Positions 1-6,997 of a DNA stretch of 16,666 nt are shown piece after piece. This DNA is from Butyricicoccus pullicaecorum (GTDB taxonomy: Bacteria > Bacillota > Clostridia > Oscillospirales > Butyricicoccaceae): positions 1-16,666 of the forward strand of contig JAGZIY010000027.1 of NCBI GenBank assembly GCA_018365995.1. The letters run 5' to 3'. The notes beneath the pieces were generated by a model. It was not told the origin of the DNA, did no database searches, and worked only from the letters and a program-made list of their open reading frames with translations. A program made the position numbers and the translations under genes. Each line of letters begins with the position of its first letter. The first letter of the stretch is position 1.

Positions 1-90
1 GCATCTTTATTATAGCAAAAGGAGTTTTTATTTCTTCATCTTCGGCAATAGCCTTCTTTTGAACCACTCGCCTAGCGAGTGGTTTTACAT
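1..90 (-). mobile_element. Probable end of an IS200/IS605-like insertion sequence (partial)
   Basis: A perfect 10-bp stem with a 3-nt loop lies at 62-84 (arms AACCACTCGC and GCGAGTGGTT). Read on the minus strand it is followed by a leader containing GGCTATTGCCGAAG and then CTCCTTTTGCTATAAT before the window ends. Subterminal hairpins, and a CTCC element that pairs with the transposase ribosome binding site, are known for IS200/IS605-type elements, and the layout and wording of this leader resemble those elements from memory. No transposase is inside the window, so the assignment is inference. The element would sit directly behind the terminator of the neighbouring secreted-protein gene. The hairpin is also followed by TTTT on the plus strand, so it could instead end a plus-strand gene lying left of the window. 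Confidence 0.4.
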
Positions 91-97
91 CACAAAA

Positions 98-124
98 AAC
101 GGGAATCCTTTTGGATTCCCGTTT
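98..124 (-). terminator. Rho-independent terminator of the amine-oxidase-like protein gene
   Basis: Arms AAACGGGAATCC (98-109) and GGATTCCCGTTT (113-124) enclose a short T loop. On the minus strand the stem is followed by a T run (plus-strand A run at 94-99). It begins about 10 bp beyond the stop codon of the gene at 135-1415. The near-perfect stem could also work on the plus strand. Confidence 0.85.
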
Positions 125-134
125 CACTATTTCA

Positions 135-1415
135 TTATTTCTTTACAGAAATTGTAACTGTATCGTCCTTAACTTCTACATCAAAGCCCATCATTGCTTC
201 AAAGAGTTCGGCAGCAGCATAGGTTCTGTCCTCTACAATATATGGTGCTACGCCATATTTTTCCGGAGCTGCCATACCAACCATGCCTTCCTTGCTCGGT
301 ACAGAAACATAGGAATCTACACCAATTTCCAAAGTCATTGTACGTGTATCATTCTTGATGGTTACATATTCCTTGCCATCTTTCTGCACATAATCGACAT
401 CGAATCCCAGAGCTTCTGCAACTTCACGAACTGCAATTACCGCCTTGCCATCTTTCACACTCGCCTTTGTTGCCAAAGTCTTGTCTCCTGCAATAACAGT
501 CAGTTCCGTTGCCTCAGCCGGCTTCGTCTCCTCCGGCTTCGTCTCCTCCGGCTTCGTCTCCTCCGGCTTTGTTTCTTCCGGCTTCGTCTCCTCTGGCTTT
601 GTTTCTTCCGGCTTCGTCTCCTCCGGCTTTGCCGCTGGCTTCAGCTCCTCCATAGGAGTTTCAGTCTCTGCTGCTTCAGCCGCATTCGTCGGCTCTTCTT
701 TCGCCTCTGGTGCAACACCTTCCGGATCCGCTGCCACGGTTGGCAATACAACCAGTTTCTCTGTATATGCCTGCCCCGGATAACTCATTGCAACTACATC
801 ATACCACGCCAGAAAACGGGTTCCCGCAGTCAGAGACTCAGCGGTTACGATATCCTTTGTCTTTAGCGCAGACATTGCCGTTTTGCCATCTACACGAATA
901 ATCATATCGCCAGCAGCAGTTGTAATCGCGGTTTTGCCATATTCTTCACGGTTAACCGTGCCAACCTCATGCAGAGATGCTGGTGTTTTATCTCCCACAT
1001 TCACCAAAATCAACTCACAAGCAGACTGCGGCGGCAGGCTGCGTGTCATTACAGGAGAATAGTATACAAACACCTTATCTCCAGCCTTGATTTCGTCCAT
1101 TGCAGCTGGCACACCTGTTTCATTGTTGACAACCAGAGTCTTTTGGTCCAGATTGAGCTGAATCTCCTCACCCTTTTCTGTCTTGACCAACATGAACTTA
1201 TAATCGTCCGCTTCCTTCTGCACAGATGTAACGGAAACCATTGCACCGATACGTACATCCATCTGTACCTCAGTTGCCTCTGTACCCGTCACAGCCTTCT
1301 CACTCTCCGTCTTTACGGGTGTTGCCGGCACTTTCTCTGCATCTGCTGCAAATGCACTGCCTGCACATAACAGTGCAGCACTCATACCCATTGCTAAAAT
1401 CTGCTTCTTTTTCAT
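135..1415 (-). CDS. Secreted protein with C-terminal copper-amine-oxidase-N-like domain and KPEET repeat linker
   Basis: Predicted 426-residue exported protein. A signal peptide (MKKK, hydrophobic stretch, AFA-AD cleavage near residue 23) is followed by a region of about 180 residues (50-227) rich in beta strands, with no family I recognise. An acidic linker holds seven exact KPEET units (about 263-297). The C-terminal domain of about 120 residues (307-426) looks like the copper amine oxidase N-terminal-like module (PF07833), from the pattern VREVAEALGFDVDY, YVTIKN, APYIVEDRTYAAAELFEAMMG, VTISVKK. That module is known in many surface proteins of Firmicutes; it is not the enzyme domain, so no oxidase activity is implied. 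I chose the ATG at 1413-1415 because AGGAGG (1425-1430) lies 9 nt before it, while the ATG at 1422-1424 directly abuts that site. It has its own promoter and terminator. A cell-wall or peptidoglycan role is inference. Confidence 0.85.
   Translation of the reverse strand: MKKKQILAMGMSAALLCAGSAFAADAEKVPATPVKTESEKAVTGTEATEVQMDVRIGAMVSVTSVQKEADDYKFMLVKTEKGEEIQLNLDQKTLVVNNETGVPAAMDEIKAGDKVFVYYSPVMTRSLPPQSACELILVNVGDKTPASLHEVGTVNREEYGKTAITTAAGDMIIRVDGKTAMSALKTKDIVTAESLTAGTRFLAWYDVVAMSYPGQAYTEKLVVLPTVAADPEGVAPEAKEEPTNAAEAAETETPMEELKPAAKPEETKPEETKPEETKPEETKPEETKPEETKPEETKPAEATELTVIAGDKTLATKASVKDGKAVIAVREVAEALGFDVDYVQKDGKEYVTIKNDTRTMTLEIGVDSYVSVPSKEGMVGMAAPEKYGVAPYIVEDRTYAAAELFEAMMGFDVEVKDDTVTISVKK
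520..624 (-). repeat. Seven tandem 15-bp units encoding KPEET
   Basis: Seven in-frame units of 15 bp run from 520 to 624. Units 1, 2, 3 and 7 are identical; units 4 and 6 share a second version with synonymous T-for-C changes, and unit 5 differs by one base. The 4-5-6-7 alternation suggests duplication of a 30-bp double unit. The repeat encodes the flexible acidic linker of the secreted protein and is likely to vary in copy number between strains. Confidence 0.95.
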
Positions 1416-1454
1416 CTTGTTCATCCTCCTCTGTTTCGTTTTCTTGTTAGATTA

Positions 1455-1483
1455 GACGGTCTTGAACTAGAAAAGTTCCGTCT
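1455..1483 (-). other. Imperfect hairpin in the 5' leader of the amine-oxidase-like gene
   Basis: Inverted arms GACGG / CCGTC with an inner pair GAACT / AGTTC and a bulge. It lies between the predicted promoter (1507-1535) and the ribosome binding site (1425-1430). No T run follows it on the minus strand, so it is not an obvious terminator. It may stabilise or regulate the leader. Confidence 0.4.
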
Positions 1484-1506
1484 ATTTGGAAAAATTATCA
1501 AAAATA

Positions 1507-1535
1507 ATTTTAATAGAATTTCTACTATTTTGCAA
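1507..1535 (-). promoter_or_regulatory. Sigma-A-type promoter for the amine-oxidase-like gene
   Basis: On the minus strand a -35 box TTGCAA (1530-1535) is separated by 17 bp from a -10 box TAAAAT (1507-1512). It lies just beyond the stop codon of the upstream SLH gene and gives a leader of roughly 85 nt. Confidence 0.55.
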
Positions 1536-1537
1536 GA

Positions 1538-2722
1538 CTAATTTTCTTCTTTTCCGCTAGACTTGCCTGATAACTCCATGCCGTCCGGTATTTCCACTGC
1601 ACCTGAAGCGGTCACTGAATCTGCTTGCAGTTCAATTTTATAAGTATCTGTTTTTCCGTTTACAGGCATATTCACCTGAATCCGTGCCGTCTGATGCCCA
1701 ATGATATTGCCATCTGTCTTGATGCTGTAATCAATTTGCTTGAGCGAATTTCCCTGTACCATTTTATTGATAACCTCCGGTACCAGAGAAAAAGCATAAA
1801 CCCCATTTTTTTCAGAAAGCTGTAAAATAGCGCTCACAGGTATCACAGCTGTATCCTTTACGGAAAGCTTGGTTGTTTTTCCGTTGACACTCTGATATCG
1901 TTCTCCATCTTTCTGATACAAGCCCACCATGAGCGCATCTTGATAACGCAGCTCTGCAGAGAAATCTTCTCCCTCCAGCTGTGCCTTGCCTGTATAGACC
2001 AGAGATTGTCCGGAGGGTGCATACACCGTCGCAGCCAGTGCATACGCACGCGCTTTTCCCTGCTCTGCTTCCCGCATCTGTATATAGGCTCGATAATTTT
2101 CAAAACGCAATTTGGTTTCAGATGCCTTTTGGTGATCGACACTTCCTTGCGTAATCAAGGCATCTAAAAGCATATCCGCACCAGATTTGGTTGGGCGGCT
2201 CAGTGCTGTATAGCTCATTGCCACCATATGATCACGCAAAAATGTCTTGTTGTCATAATTAGCAGTATCGATTACCCCCAATGTCTTTGCGTAATCAAGG
2301 GCTGTCTGGTAGGTATAGCCGTCTCCCTCCGCATATCCCAAGGTGCGCAGCAAAAAGGTTGCATATTGTTGGGCACTGCAAAGCTGCGTGGTTCCAAATT
2401 TCGTGTTGCTCATACCTACTGTCAAGTTATTTTCATAGAGCCACCCCACATAAGAAGCCGCCCACGCTGGTACATCCTGAAAGGGGATCGTATAATCCTT
2501 ACTCTTTGCAGTCTCTTCCTGCCCCAACAAACGAACCAACATTACAGCTGCCTCTGCACGAGTTGGTGTACGTTCCAACTCATACCCATGCTTGGTACCC
2601 GAAAATAACTCCATTCCCTTCAGTGCATCTGCGCAGTGCGTAAAATTTGCAGCCAAAGCGGTACTGCTCAGTATTGCAGCTGTGAGGATTCCTGCCGAAG
2701 TCCTCTGTATCCATCTTTTCAT
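1538..2722 (-). CDS. SLH-domain surface protein (first of three paralogues)
   Basis: Predicted 394-residue exported protein. The signal peptide (MKRW, hydrophobic core, ALA-AN near residue 24) leads into SLH-type modules: residues about 30-70 (ADALKGMELF, RTPTRAEAAVMLVRLLG), 80-130 (FQDVPAWAASYVGWLYENN, QQYATFLLRTLGY) and a weaker third at about 138-176 ending MVAMSYTAL. SLH domains are known to bind secondary cell-wall polymers and anchor proteins to the Gram-positive envelope. Residues about 205-375 are beta-rich (alternating polar/hydrophobic strands, SLVYTGKAQLEGEDF, YKIELQ) without a recognised family. The ATG at 2720-2722 was chosen because AAGAGGAG (2731-2738) lies 8 nt upstream; an in-frame upstream start at 2746 has no site. 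It shares its layout with the genes at 5316-6833 and 6998-8248. Ligand and exact role unknown. Confidence 0.88.
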   Translation of the reverse strand: MKRWIQRTSAGILTAAILSSTALAANFTHCADALKGMELFSGTKHGYELERTPTRAEAAVMLVRLLGQEETAKSKDYTIPFQDVPAWAASYVGWLYENNLTVGMSNTKFGTTQLCSAQQYATFLLRTLGYAEGDGYTYQTALDYAKTLGVIDTANYDNKTFLRDHMVAMSYTALSRPTKSGADMLLDALITQGSVDHQKASETKLRFENYRAYIQMREAEQGKARAYALAATVYAPSGQSLVYTGKAQLEGEDFSAELRYQDALMVGLYQKDGERYQSVNGKTTKLSVKDTAVIPVSAILQLSEKNGVYAFSLVPEVINKMVQGNSLKQIDYSIKTDGNIIGHQTARIQVNMPVNGKTDTYKIELQADSVTASGAVEIPDGMELSGKSSGKEEN

Positions 2723-2762
2723 ATAGAACTCTCCTCTTGAACACACTCAAAATTCACATGAC

Positions 2763-2798
2763 GCCATAGAATGACTTTCTTTTCCGTCAAAATTCTAT
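2763..2798 (-). promoter_or_regulatory. Possible weak promoter and inverted repeat upstream of the first SLH gene
   Basis: On the minus strand TTGACG (2785-2790) is 16 bp from TATGGC (2763-2768), which matches the consensus -10 only in its first three bases. An inverted repeat ATAGAAT (2766-2772) / ATTCTAT (2792-2798) brackets this pair and could be an operator. It lies divergently from the ldh promoter. Confidence 0.35.
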
Positions 2799-2810
2799 CC
2801 ATTCTTCCCA

Positions 2811-2839
2811 TTGACTTTCGATAAGGCGTTGTATATAAT
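2811..2839 (+). promoter_or_regulatory. Strong sigma-A promoter of ldh
   Basis: TTGACT (2811-2816) and a perfect TATAAT (2834-2839) are separated by exactly 17 bp. Transcription would start near 2846 and leave a leader of about 145 nt before the ldh start codon. Confidence 0.85.
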
Positions 2840-2843
2840 TTCC

Positions 2844-2867
2844 ATTAGTTAGTATTGACTAACTAAT
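2844..2867. promoter_or_regulatory. Operator-like palindrome at the ldh transcription start
   Basis: A perfect inverted repeat with 9-bp arms, ATTAGTTAG (2844-2852) and CTAACTAAT (2859-2867), has a 6-bp centre TATTGA. It begins 5 bp after the -10 box and covers the expected start site, a position where a bound protein would block transcription. AT-rich TTAG/CTAA palindromes are commonly bound by MarR-type repressors (family knowledge). It does not match the Rex consensus TTGTGAAN4TTCACAA. The binding protein is not encoded in the window. Confidence 0.65.
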
Positions 2868-2989
2868 TTCCTATTTTTAATCTGTCTGATATTGTATCAT
2901 ACTTATCATACGCTGACAAAATAAATTTTTTCCATGTATGGATCCCATACAAATCAAGCACGCTAAAGTTAAGACAGGAGGAGCATATT

Positions 2990-3931
2990 ATGAATTTACA
3001 AAAATGCGCAGTCATTGGAACAGGCTTTGTCGGTGCAACTGCTGCTTACACGCTCGCAACCAGCGGACTATTTTCCGAGTTGGTGCTGCTCGACGTCAAC
3101 CGTGCCAAGGCAGAAGGAGAGGCAGCTGATATCAGCCACGGTGTTTCCTTTGCACAGCCCTGCTCTGTACATGCCGGTGATTATCAAGACCTTAAAGACT
3201 GTGGTCTCATCATACTCGCCGCAGGTGCAAACCAAAAGCCAAATGAGACCCGCATTGATTTGCTGCATCGCAATGAGGCAATCCTACAAAGTATTTTAAG
3301 TGCCGTTCTGCCAGTTGCCCCCGACTGTATTCTGCTCATTGTATCCAATCCCGTAGATTTACTGACTTATCTTGCACAAAAAATCTCTGGTTTGCCCACA
3401 AGCCGCGTTATCGGAACCGGAACCGTTTTAGATACCGCCCGACTCAAATATCTCGTCGGACAGCATTTACAGGTAGACAGCCGCAATGTACACGCATTTA
3501 TCATTGGCGAACATGGTGACAGTGAACTTGCCGTGTGGTCATCTGCCAATATTTCAGGCATGGATCTGCCCGATTACTGCCGCATTACTGGAAAGGAATT
3601 TTCACAGAAGGTGCTGGATGATATTTACCACAATGTTAGAGATTCCGCATATCACATCATCGACAGTAAGGGCGCAACCTATTATGGGATTGGTATGGCG
3701 ATTCTGCGTATTGCCCGCGCCATTGTACGCAATGAACGCTCGGTACTTCCTGTTTCCTCTGTGATTCAAGACCGCTATGGCGTGCGCGAGATTTGTCTGG
3801 GTCTTCCCACTGTTCTGGGACAAAATGGTGTAGAAGCCGTGCTCGATCTGCCACTGAACTACGAGGAGAAAAAGCAGTTGGAATCTTCTGCTGGAAAGCT
3901 TCGTTCCCTTTTGGATTCGATGAACCGATAA
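2990..3931 (+). CDS. ldh: L-lactate dehydrogenase
   Basis: A 313-residue enzyme of normal family length that interconverts pyruvate and L-lactate with NADH/NAD+ in the cytoplasm, the last step of lactic fermentation. Visible features: the Rossmann motif GTGFVG (10-15), Asp35 for NAD binding, the substrate loop GANQKPNETR (79-88) with Gln82 in the position that favours lactate dehydrogenase over malate dehydrogenase, the substrate-binding NPVD (120-123), Arg151, and the catalytic HGDSE (175-179) with His175. The ATG at 2990 follows AGGAGGAG (2976-2983) by 6 nt. It is the only plus-strand gene and is transcribed alone, with a strong promoter, a palindromic operator at the start site and a hairpin behind it. 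It converges on the lipoprotein gene. The main uncertainty is only whether fructose-1,6-bisphosphate activates it. Confidence 0.96.
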   Translation: MNLQKCAVIGTGFVGATAAYTLATSGLFSELVLLDVNRAKAEGEAADISHGVSFAQPCSVHAGDYQDLKDCGLIILAAGANQKPNETRIDLLHRNEAILQSILSAVLPVAPDCILLIVSNPVDLLTYLAQKISGLPTSRVIGTGTVLDTARLKYLVGQHLQVDSRNVHAFIIGEHGDSELAVWSSANISGMDLPDYCRITGKEFSQKVLDDIYHNVRDSAYHIIDSKGATYYGIGMAILRIARAIVRNERSVLPVSSVIQDRYGVREICLGLPTVLGQNGVEAVLDLPLNYEEKKQLESSAGKLRSLLDSMNR

Positions 3932-3946
3932 CAGAAATACTGCCAA

Positions 3947-3981
3947 AGGACTTGCTGTCTGTCAAAAAGATTGCAAGTCCT
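3947..3981 (+). terminator. ldh: Hairpin terminating ldh (convergent region)
   Basis: Perfect 9-bp arms AGGACTTGC (3947-3955) and GCAAGTCCT (3973-3981) enclose a 17-nt loop. The stem starts 16 bp after the ldh stop and reaches the last codons of the converging lipoprotein gene. The following bases are T-rich (AGTTATTCTTT) rather than a clean T run, so termination strength is uncertain. Confidence 0.55.
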
Positions 3982-4897
3982 AGTTATTCTTTGGATTTTG
4001 ATAGATGATATTCTGTTGTACATCTGCAATATAGGTAATTTGTTTGCCACCCTCGTCTAAATATTCCGTTTTGATATAATATTTCGTCCCGTTTTCATCT
4101 TGAACCAGCTGCGTGAATTCACTTCCATATAAAGACGATTCAATCGTATTGGACTCTGCATAAGTGATATCCCCTACAAATCCACATTGCGTGCTCAAAA
4201 GATCCATTAACGTATGACAAATTTCTGTTTCAAAGCTGTACGCTGTCGATGTCACCTGTAAATATTCTATGCTGTACATGGTATAAGTTTTGTCCGGATA
4301 AGAGATATCCCGTGCATATCGCTCTGGCTGATATATTTTGACCCCCTCCCTTGCGTCCTCTGGGGTGTTCTCACGGTCATACCATAAATACGCCGGAATC
4401 AAGCACATACTTGTCAGCCCAATACTCTGCGAATTATTCTTATGGTCAGGTGCACTGGTATCTTCTTTGCAGTCCTGATAAAAGAGCAGAAAAATCTCCT
4501 TATTTGTATATAAGGTCATGAGATATCCTGTGGAGCGTTTTCCCCCTCTGCCGCGGTAAGAAGAAAATCCAGTTGTTTTTACAGTATATCGCTGAATCGT
4601 CCCATGTAAAATTTCATTCATCTGCTCAATTTGCGTACGCAGGTTATCCTCTCCCAATTCCTCCACGGTACTTGGAGCAAAACGAGCCATCAGTTCCTCC
4701 GTTCTGTTATGGGCGATTTCATACAGTATGATATCCTCCAGCTTTGTTGGGGCATCTTCAGCCACATCATATACAGGATTCTGCTGGTATATCTGCTGCT
4801 CCGATTCCGTCAAACGATACCACACAGAGGGCAGCATACTGCATCCTGTGAGCAGGCAAATACCTACCAACATTCCAACACAATATCTGTACTTCAT
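3980..4897 (-). CDS. Predicted lipoprotein, possibly DUF5104-like
   Basis: A 305-residue protein with a lipoprotein signal: short basic start MKYR, hydrophobic segment, and lipobox LTGC with Cys19 as the expected lipidated residue. It should be anchored to the outer face of the membrane. Residues about 50-180 (LEDIILYEIAHNRTEELMA ... ILHGTIQRY ... GYLMTLYTNKEIFLLFYQD) resemble the DUF5104 type of small clostridial lipoprotein domain from memory, at low certainty. The C-terminal third (185-305) is polar, with many Tyr and Glu residues. The start is supported by GAGGG about 5-7 nt upstream. It converges on ldh, overlapping its terminator hairpin, and is separated from the SLH gene upstream by 418 bp. 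Function unknown; envelope-associated by location. Confidence 0.8.
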   Translation of the reverse strand: MKYRYCVGMLVGICLLTGCSMLPSVWYRLTESEQQIYQQNPVYDVAEDAPTKLEDIILYEIAHNRTEELMARFAPSTVEELGEDNLRTQIEQMNEILHGTIQRYTVKTTGFSSYRGRGGKRSTGYLMTLYTNKEIFLLFYQDCKEDTSAPDHKNNSQSIGLTSMCLIPAYLWYDRENTPEDAREGVKIYQPERYARDISYPDKTYTMYSIEYLQVTSTAYSFETEICHTLMDLLSTQCGFVGDITYAESNTIESSLYGSEFTQLVQDENGTKYYIKTEYLDEGGKQITYIADVQQNIIYQNPKNN

Positions 4898-4977
4898 TAG
4901 ATCCCTCTTTTCTTCTATATACTGTATGTTTTTTCACGCTGGCAATCTAAAAATTCAGTGTTATTGTAGCTAACTTT

Positions 4978-4986
4978 ATTGTAGCA
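4978..4986 (-). promoter_or_regulatory. Possible extended -10 promoter of the lipoprotein gene
   Basis: On the minus strand TGC is followed by TACAAT (plus-strand 4978-4986), an extended -10 arrangement. No convincing -35 box lies 16-18 bp upstream. It would give a leader of about 75 nt. A second TACAAT occurs about 15 bp further downstream. Confidence 0.35.
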
Positions 4987-5089
4987 TAAATCAAAAGTCA
5001 GGTACATGGATATTTTTCATGCACCTATTCGATACCTCCGAAAAACTATTTTTTTCGAACCCTCCGCCGCACAGAGCGCTCCGAATGCG

Positions 5090-5133
5090 AAATGCCCGAA
5101 ACCGCACATAAACGAGCGATTTCGGGCATTTTT
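5090..5133 (+). terminator. Orphan plus-strand terminator-like hairpin
   Basis: Arms AAATGCCCGAAA (5090-5101) and TTTCGGGCATTT (5120-5131) form a perfect 12-bp stem with an 18-nt loop, followed by more T residues (to 5133). It has terminator form on the plus strand, but no plus-strand gene precedes it. On the minus strand no T run follows the stem. Confidence 0.6.
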
Positions 5134-5315
5134 CTGTGTAAAAAATCACGCACACTCACGACTTTTTACAGAATTTATGAGTAACACAGGCGCGAGATAC
5201 GTTTGCAACAGACTGAGACAAAGACATGAATATTTCATATACTTGTCTTTCATTCACCTATCTGCCAGCTGCATGTTTTTTTTGGAAACGTATCAGTCAA
5301 AGCAACATTGGCAGC

Positions 5316-6833
5316 TTATTCTGCCTTATCCGATGCAGCGTCATCTTTCTTATCGTTTTCTGCTCCATCCTTTTTGTCAGATGCAGCATCATCCTTCTTG
5401 TCTGCATCTTCTGTTTTTTCGATTTCGGCACCCAACTCTTCTACAGTTTTATAGCCATCTAAATCACTTGGATAGCTGACCTCGACTGCATCACCGGTCT
5501 TTGTTGTTGTAACATCCATCACAATAGAAGCGTCAATTTTCTGACCCATGACTTCCATGCTCATTGCCATGTCAGCCTTCTGGCTATACAGTCCGCCTTC
5601 CTTGAAATTCATCTCAATGTCAGCCTTGCTCAAATCCATGCTCATCTTGAGCATATCCTCTGTAATGCCCTGCTTCTTCATTTCCTCAGTGAGCTCGATT
5701 TGACCGGTAATCTGGCTGAAAATCTCTGCAAACATACCATTGAATACATCTGCATTGTAGCTCATCTTATAGGTATTCCCCTCCTGAGAAATACTGTCTA
5801 CCATGCACAGGGGTATGCTCTTCATGCCAGCCAAACTTTGCAGGTCGATGCCTTGGAGCATGGTATCGAGATCCATGTCCTGCTTCACCTTCTGATCCAT
5901 GAACTTTGTGTAGGAAACACCGTCCTTGACATACATTTCCATCGGCATTTCTACCTTTTGTACCTTGCCATCTTCTGCCGGAACGCTCATTGTCAGGCTG
6001 CCCTTCATAGACATCTGCATTTCCTGAATCTTTGCCGGATCCGCCTTTACCTGTACGGTAAATTTACCAGCAGCATCTACGGACTCCTCTGCAACCTTGA
6101 GATTCATAGTAAAGTTCGCAGCACCATCTACTGATGTTGTAGCGGCAACAGATTCATACGCCTTATTGAAGCTGCGCAGAGCGGCAAAGGTCTTTTGTAC
6201 CGGTGCAGCCTTGTCCTCGGGAACTGCCTTATCTGCAACCAACTTGGTCAGGAGGTCTGTTTCACCGCTCTTCGGTGCAGCAGACAGCGCAGTGTAACTC
6301 ATTGCAACCACTTCATCACGCATGAAGTTATCTTCATCTAAATTAAATGCATCCACAACATTCTTTTCGGTTGCAAAGTCAATTGCATTTTCATAAGTAA
6401 AGTCGCCGCCCTTTGCATCAGAGTAGCCCAGAGCGCGCATCAAAAAGGTCGTATACTGCTGCGCAGTGCACTTGCTGCCCGGCTCAAATGTAGTCGCTGA
6501 CGCGCCAGAGGTCAGTCCCTGACTCTGGAGCCATGCTACATAAGGCTTTGCCCATGCATATCCGCCCTCCATATCTGTGAAGGGGAACTTTGCAGCATTT
6601 GCCTCATAATAAGATTTTGCCTCTGCTTCCTTACCCAACAGACGCACGAGCATGGTAGCAGCCTCTGCACGATCTGGTGCACGATCCAGTTCATAGCCTG
6701 CCTCAGAACCATTAAACAACCCCAGCTCCTTGAGCACATCTGCACTGCTTGTAAAATCGGCAGCTGATGCACCAGATGCGAGCATTGCAGCCGCAAAAGA
6801 GCCCACCACCATAGATTTCATAACCTTTTTCAT
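5316..6833 (-). CDS. SLH-domain surface protein (second paralogue, longest)
   Basis: Predicted 505-residue exported protein. A signal peptide ending GASA-AD (near residue 24) is followed by SLH modules at about 30-70 (ADVLKELGLF, RAPDRAEAATMLVRLLG), 85-138 (FTDM, WAKPYVAWLQSQGL, QQYTTFLMRALGYSD) and a third at about 147-184 (MRDEVVAMSYTAL). Residues about 215-462 form a methionine-rich beta-type region with repeated strands (NFTMNLKVAEE, GSLTMSVP, ADIEMNF, ADMAMSMEVMG) that resembles LolA/LppX-fold or DUF6612-like domains; that link is a guess. The tail (475-505) is a charged repeat built of DKKDDAASD and DKKDGAEND. The ATG at 6831-6833 has AGGAGG 10 nt upstream; an in-frame TTG at 6839 is only 4 nt from it. 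Its own promoter lies upstream. Likely wall-anchored; ligand unknown. Confidence 0.88.
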   Translation of the reverse strand: MKKVMKSMVVGSFAAAMLASGASAADFTSSADVLKELGLFNGSEAGYELDRAPDRAEAATMLVRLLGKEAEAKSYYEANAAKFPFTDMEGGYAWAKPYVAWLQSQGLTSGASATTFEPGSKCTAQQYTTFLMRALGYSDAKGGDFTYENAIDFATEKNVVDAFNLDEDNFMRDEVVAMSYTALSAAPKSGETDLLTKLVADKAVPEDKAAPVQKTFAALRSFNKAYESVAATTSVDGAANFTMNLKVAEESVDAAGKFTVQVKADPAKIQEMQMSMKGSLTMSVPAEDGKVQKVEMPMEMYVKDGVSYTKFMDQKVKQDMDLDTMLQGIDLQSLAGMKSIPLCMVDSISQEGNTYKMSYNADVFNGMFAEIFSQITGQIELTEEMKKQGITEDMLKMSMDLSKADIEMNFKEGGLYSQKADMAMSMEVMGQKIDASIVMDVTTTKTGDAVEVSYPSDLDGYKTVEELGAEIEKTEDADKKDDAASDKKDGAENDKKDDAASDKAE

Positions 6834-6867
6834 TTCCAATCATCCTCCTCAGAACGAGTCTGTGCTT

Positions 6868-6895
6868 ATTATATCACTTTAATCAGAGAAAGCAA
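6868..6895 (-). promoter_or_regulatory. Sigma-A promoter of the second SLH gene
   Basis: On the minus strand TTGCTT (6890-6895) and a perfect TATAAT (6868-6873) are 16 bp apart. The transcript would begin near 6861, a short leader before AGGAGG at 6844-6849. It separates this gene from the operon that ends at 6941. Confidence 0.75.
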
Positions 6896-6940
6896 CAGTT
6901 TTTCCTCCTTTTCCAATATCTGTTCATAATTTTTTTACAC

Positions 6941-6979
6941 AAAAAATACGCATCCTGACTCAAACAAAATGCGTATTTT
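6941..6979 (-). terminator. Terminator of the thrS-proS-MscS-SLH unit
   Basis: Arms AAAATACGCAT (6943-6953) and ATGCGTATTTT (6969-6979) make a perfect 11-bp stem with a 15-nt loop. On the minus strand it ends in a run of six T residues. It lies 18 bp after the stop of the third SLH gene. Confidence 0.85.
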
Positions 6980-6997
6980 ATGGTAACTTTTTTGATT

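Larger units (their letters stand above)
4898..5315. other. 418-bp gene-free stretch between lipoprotein and second SLH gene
   Basis: No convincing gene on either strand. It holds the possible lipoprotein promoter (4978-4986), a small hairpin CGAAAAA / TTTTTCG (5039-5057), the strong hairpin at 5090-5131 with a plus-strand T run, and a weak stem AAAGACA / TGTCTTT (5220-5250). The last could act as a poor terminator for the SLH gene. Plus-strand open frames here lack a good ribosome binding site and recognisable protein features. Confidence 0.6.

Noticed and set aside
1..62. C-terminal end of a plus-strand gene ending TGA at 60-62
   Set aside because: A short open stretch exists, but it gives a low-complexity peptide. 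The minus-strand reading as an insertion-sequence leader explains the hairpin better, though neither is proven.
520..624. Tandem repeat as a CRISPR array
   Set aside because: Units are contiguous 15-mers without spacers and stay in frame within a coding region.
111..866. Long plus-strand open frame with Leu/Arg-rich repeats opposite the KPEET linker
   Set aside because: It is the antisense reading of the 15-bp repeat in the secreted-protein gene. It has no ribosome binding site or protein features, while the minus-strand frame has a signal peptide and domain.
5041..5075. tRNA-like 3' half (GGAGGGTTCG on the minus strand)
   Set aside because: No matching acceptor stem, anticodon arm or D arm could be found; the T loop is not completed.
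5006..5479. 157-residue plus-strand open frame
   Set aside because: It runs through the terminator hairpin and overlaps the 3' end of the SLH gene antisense. Its upstream AGG is weak and no domain is visible.
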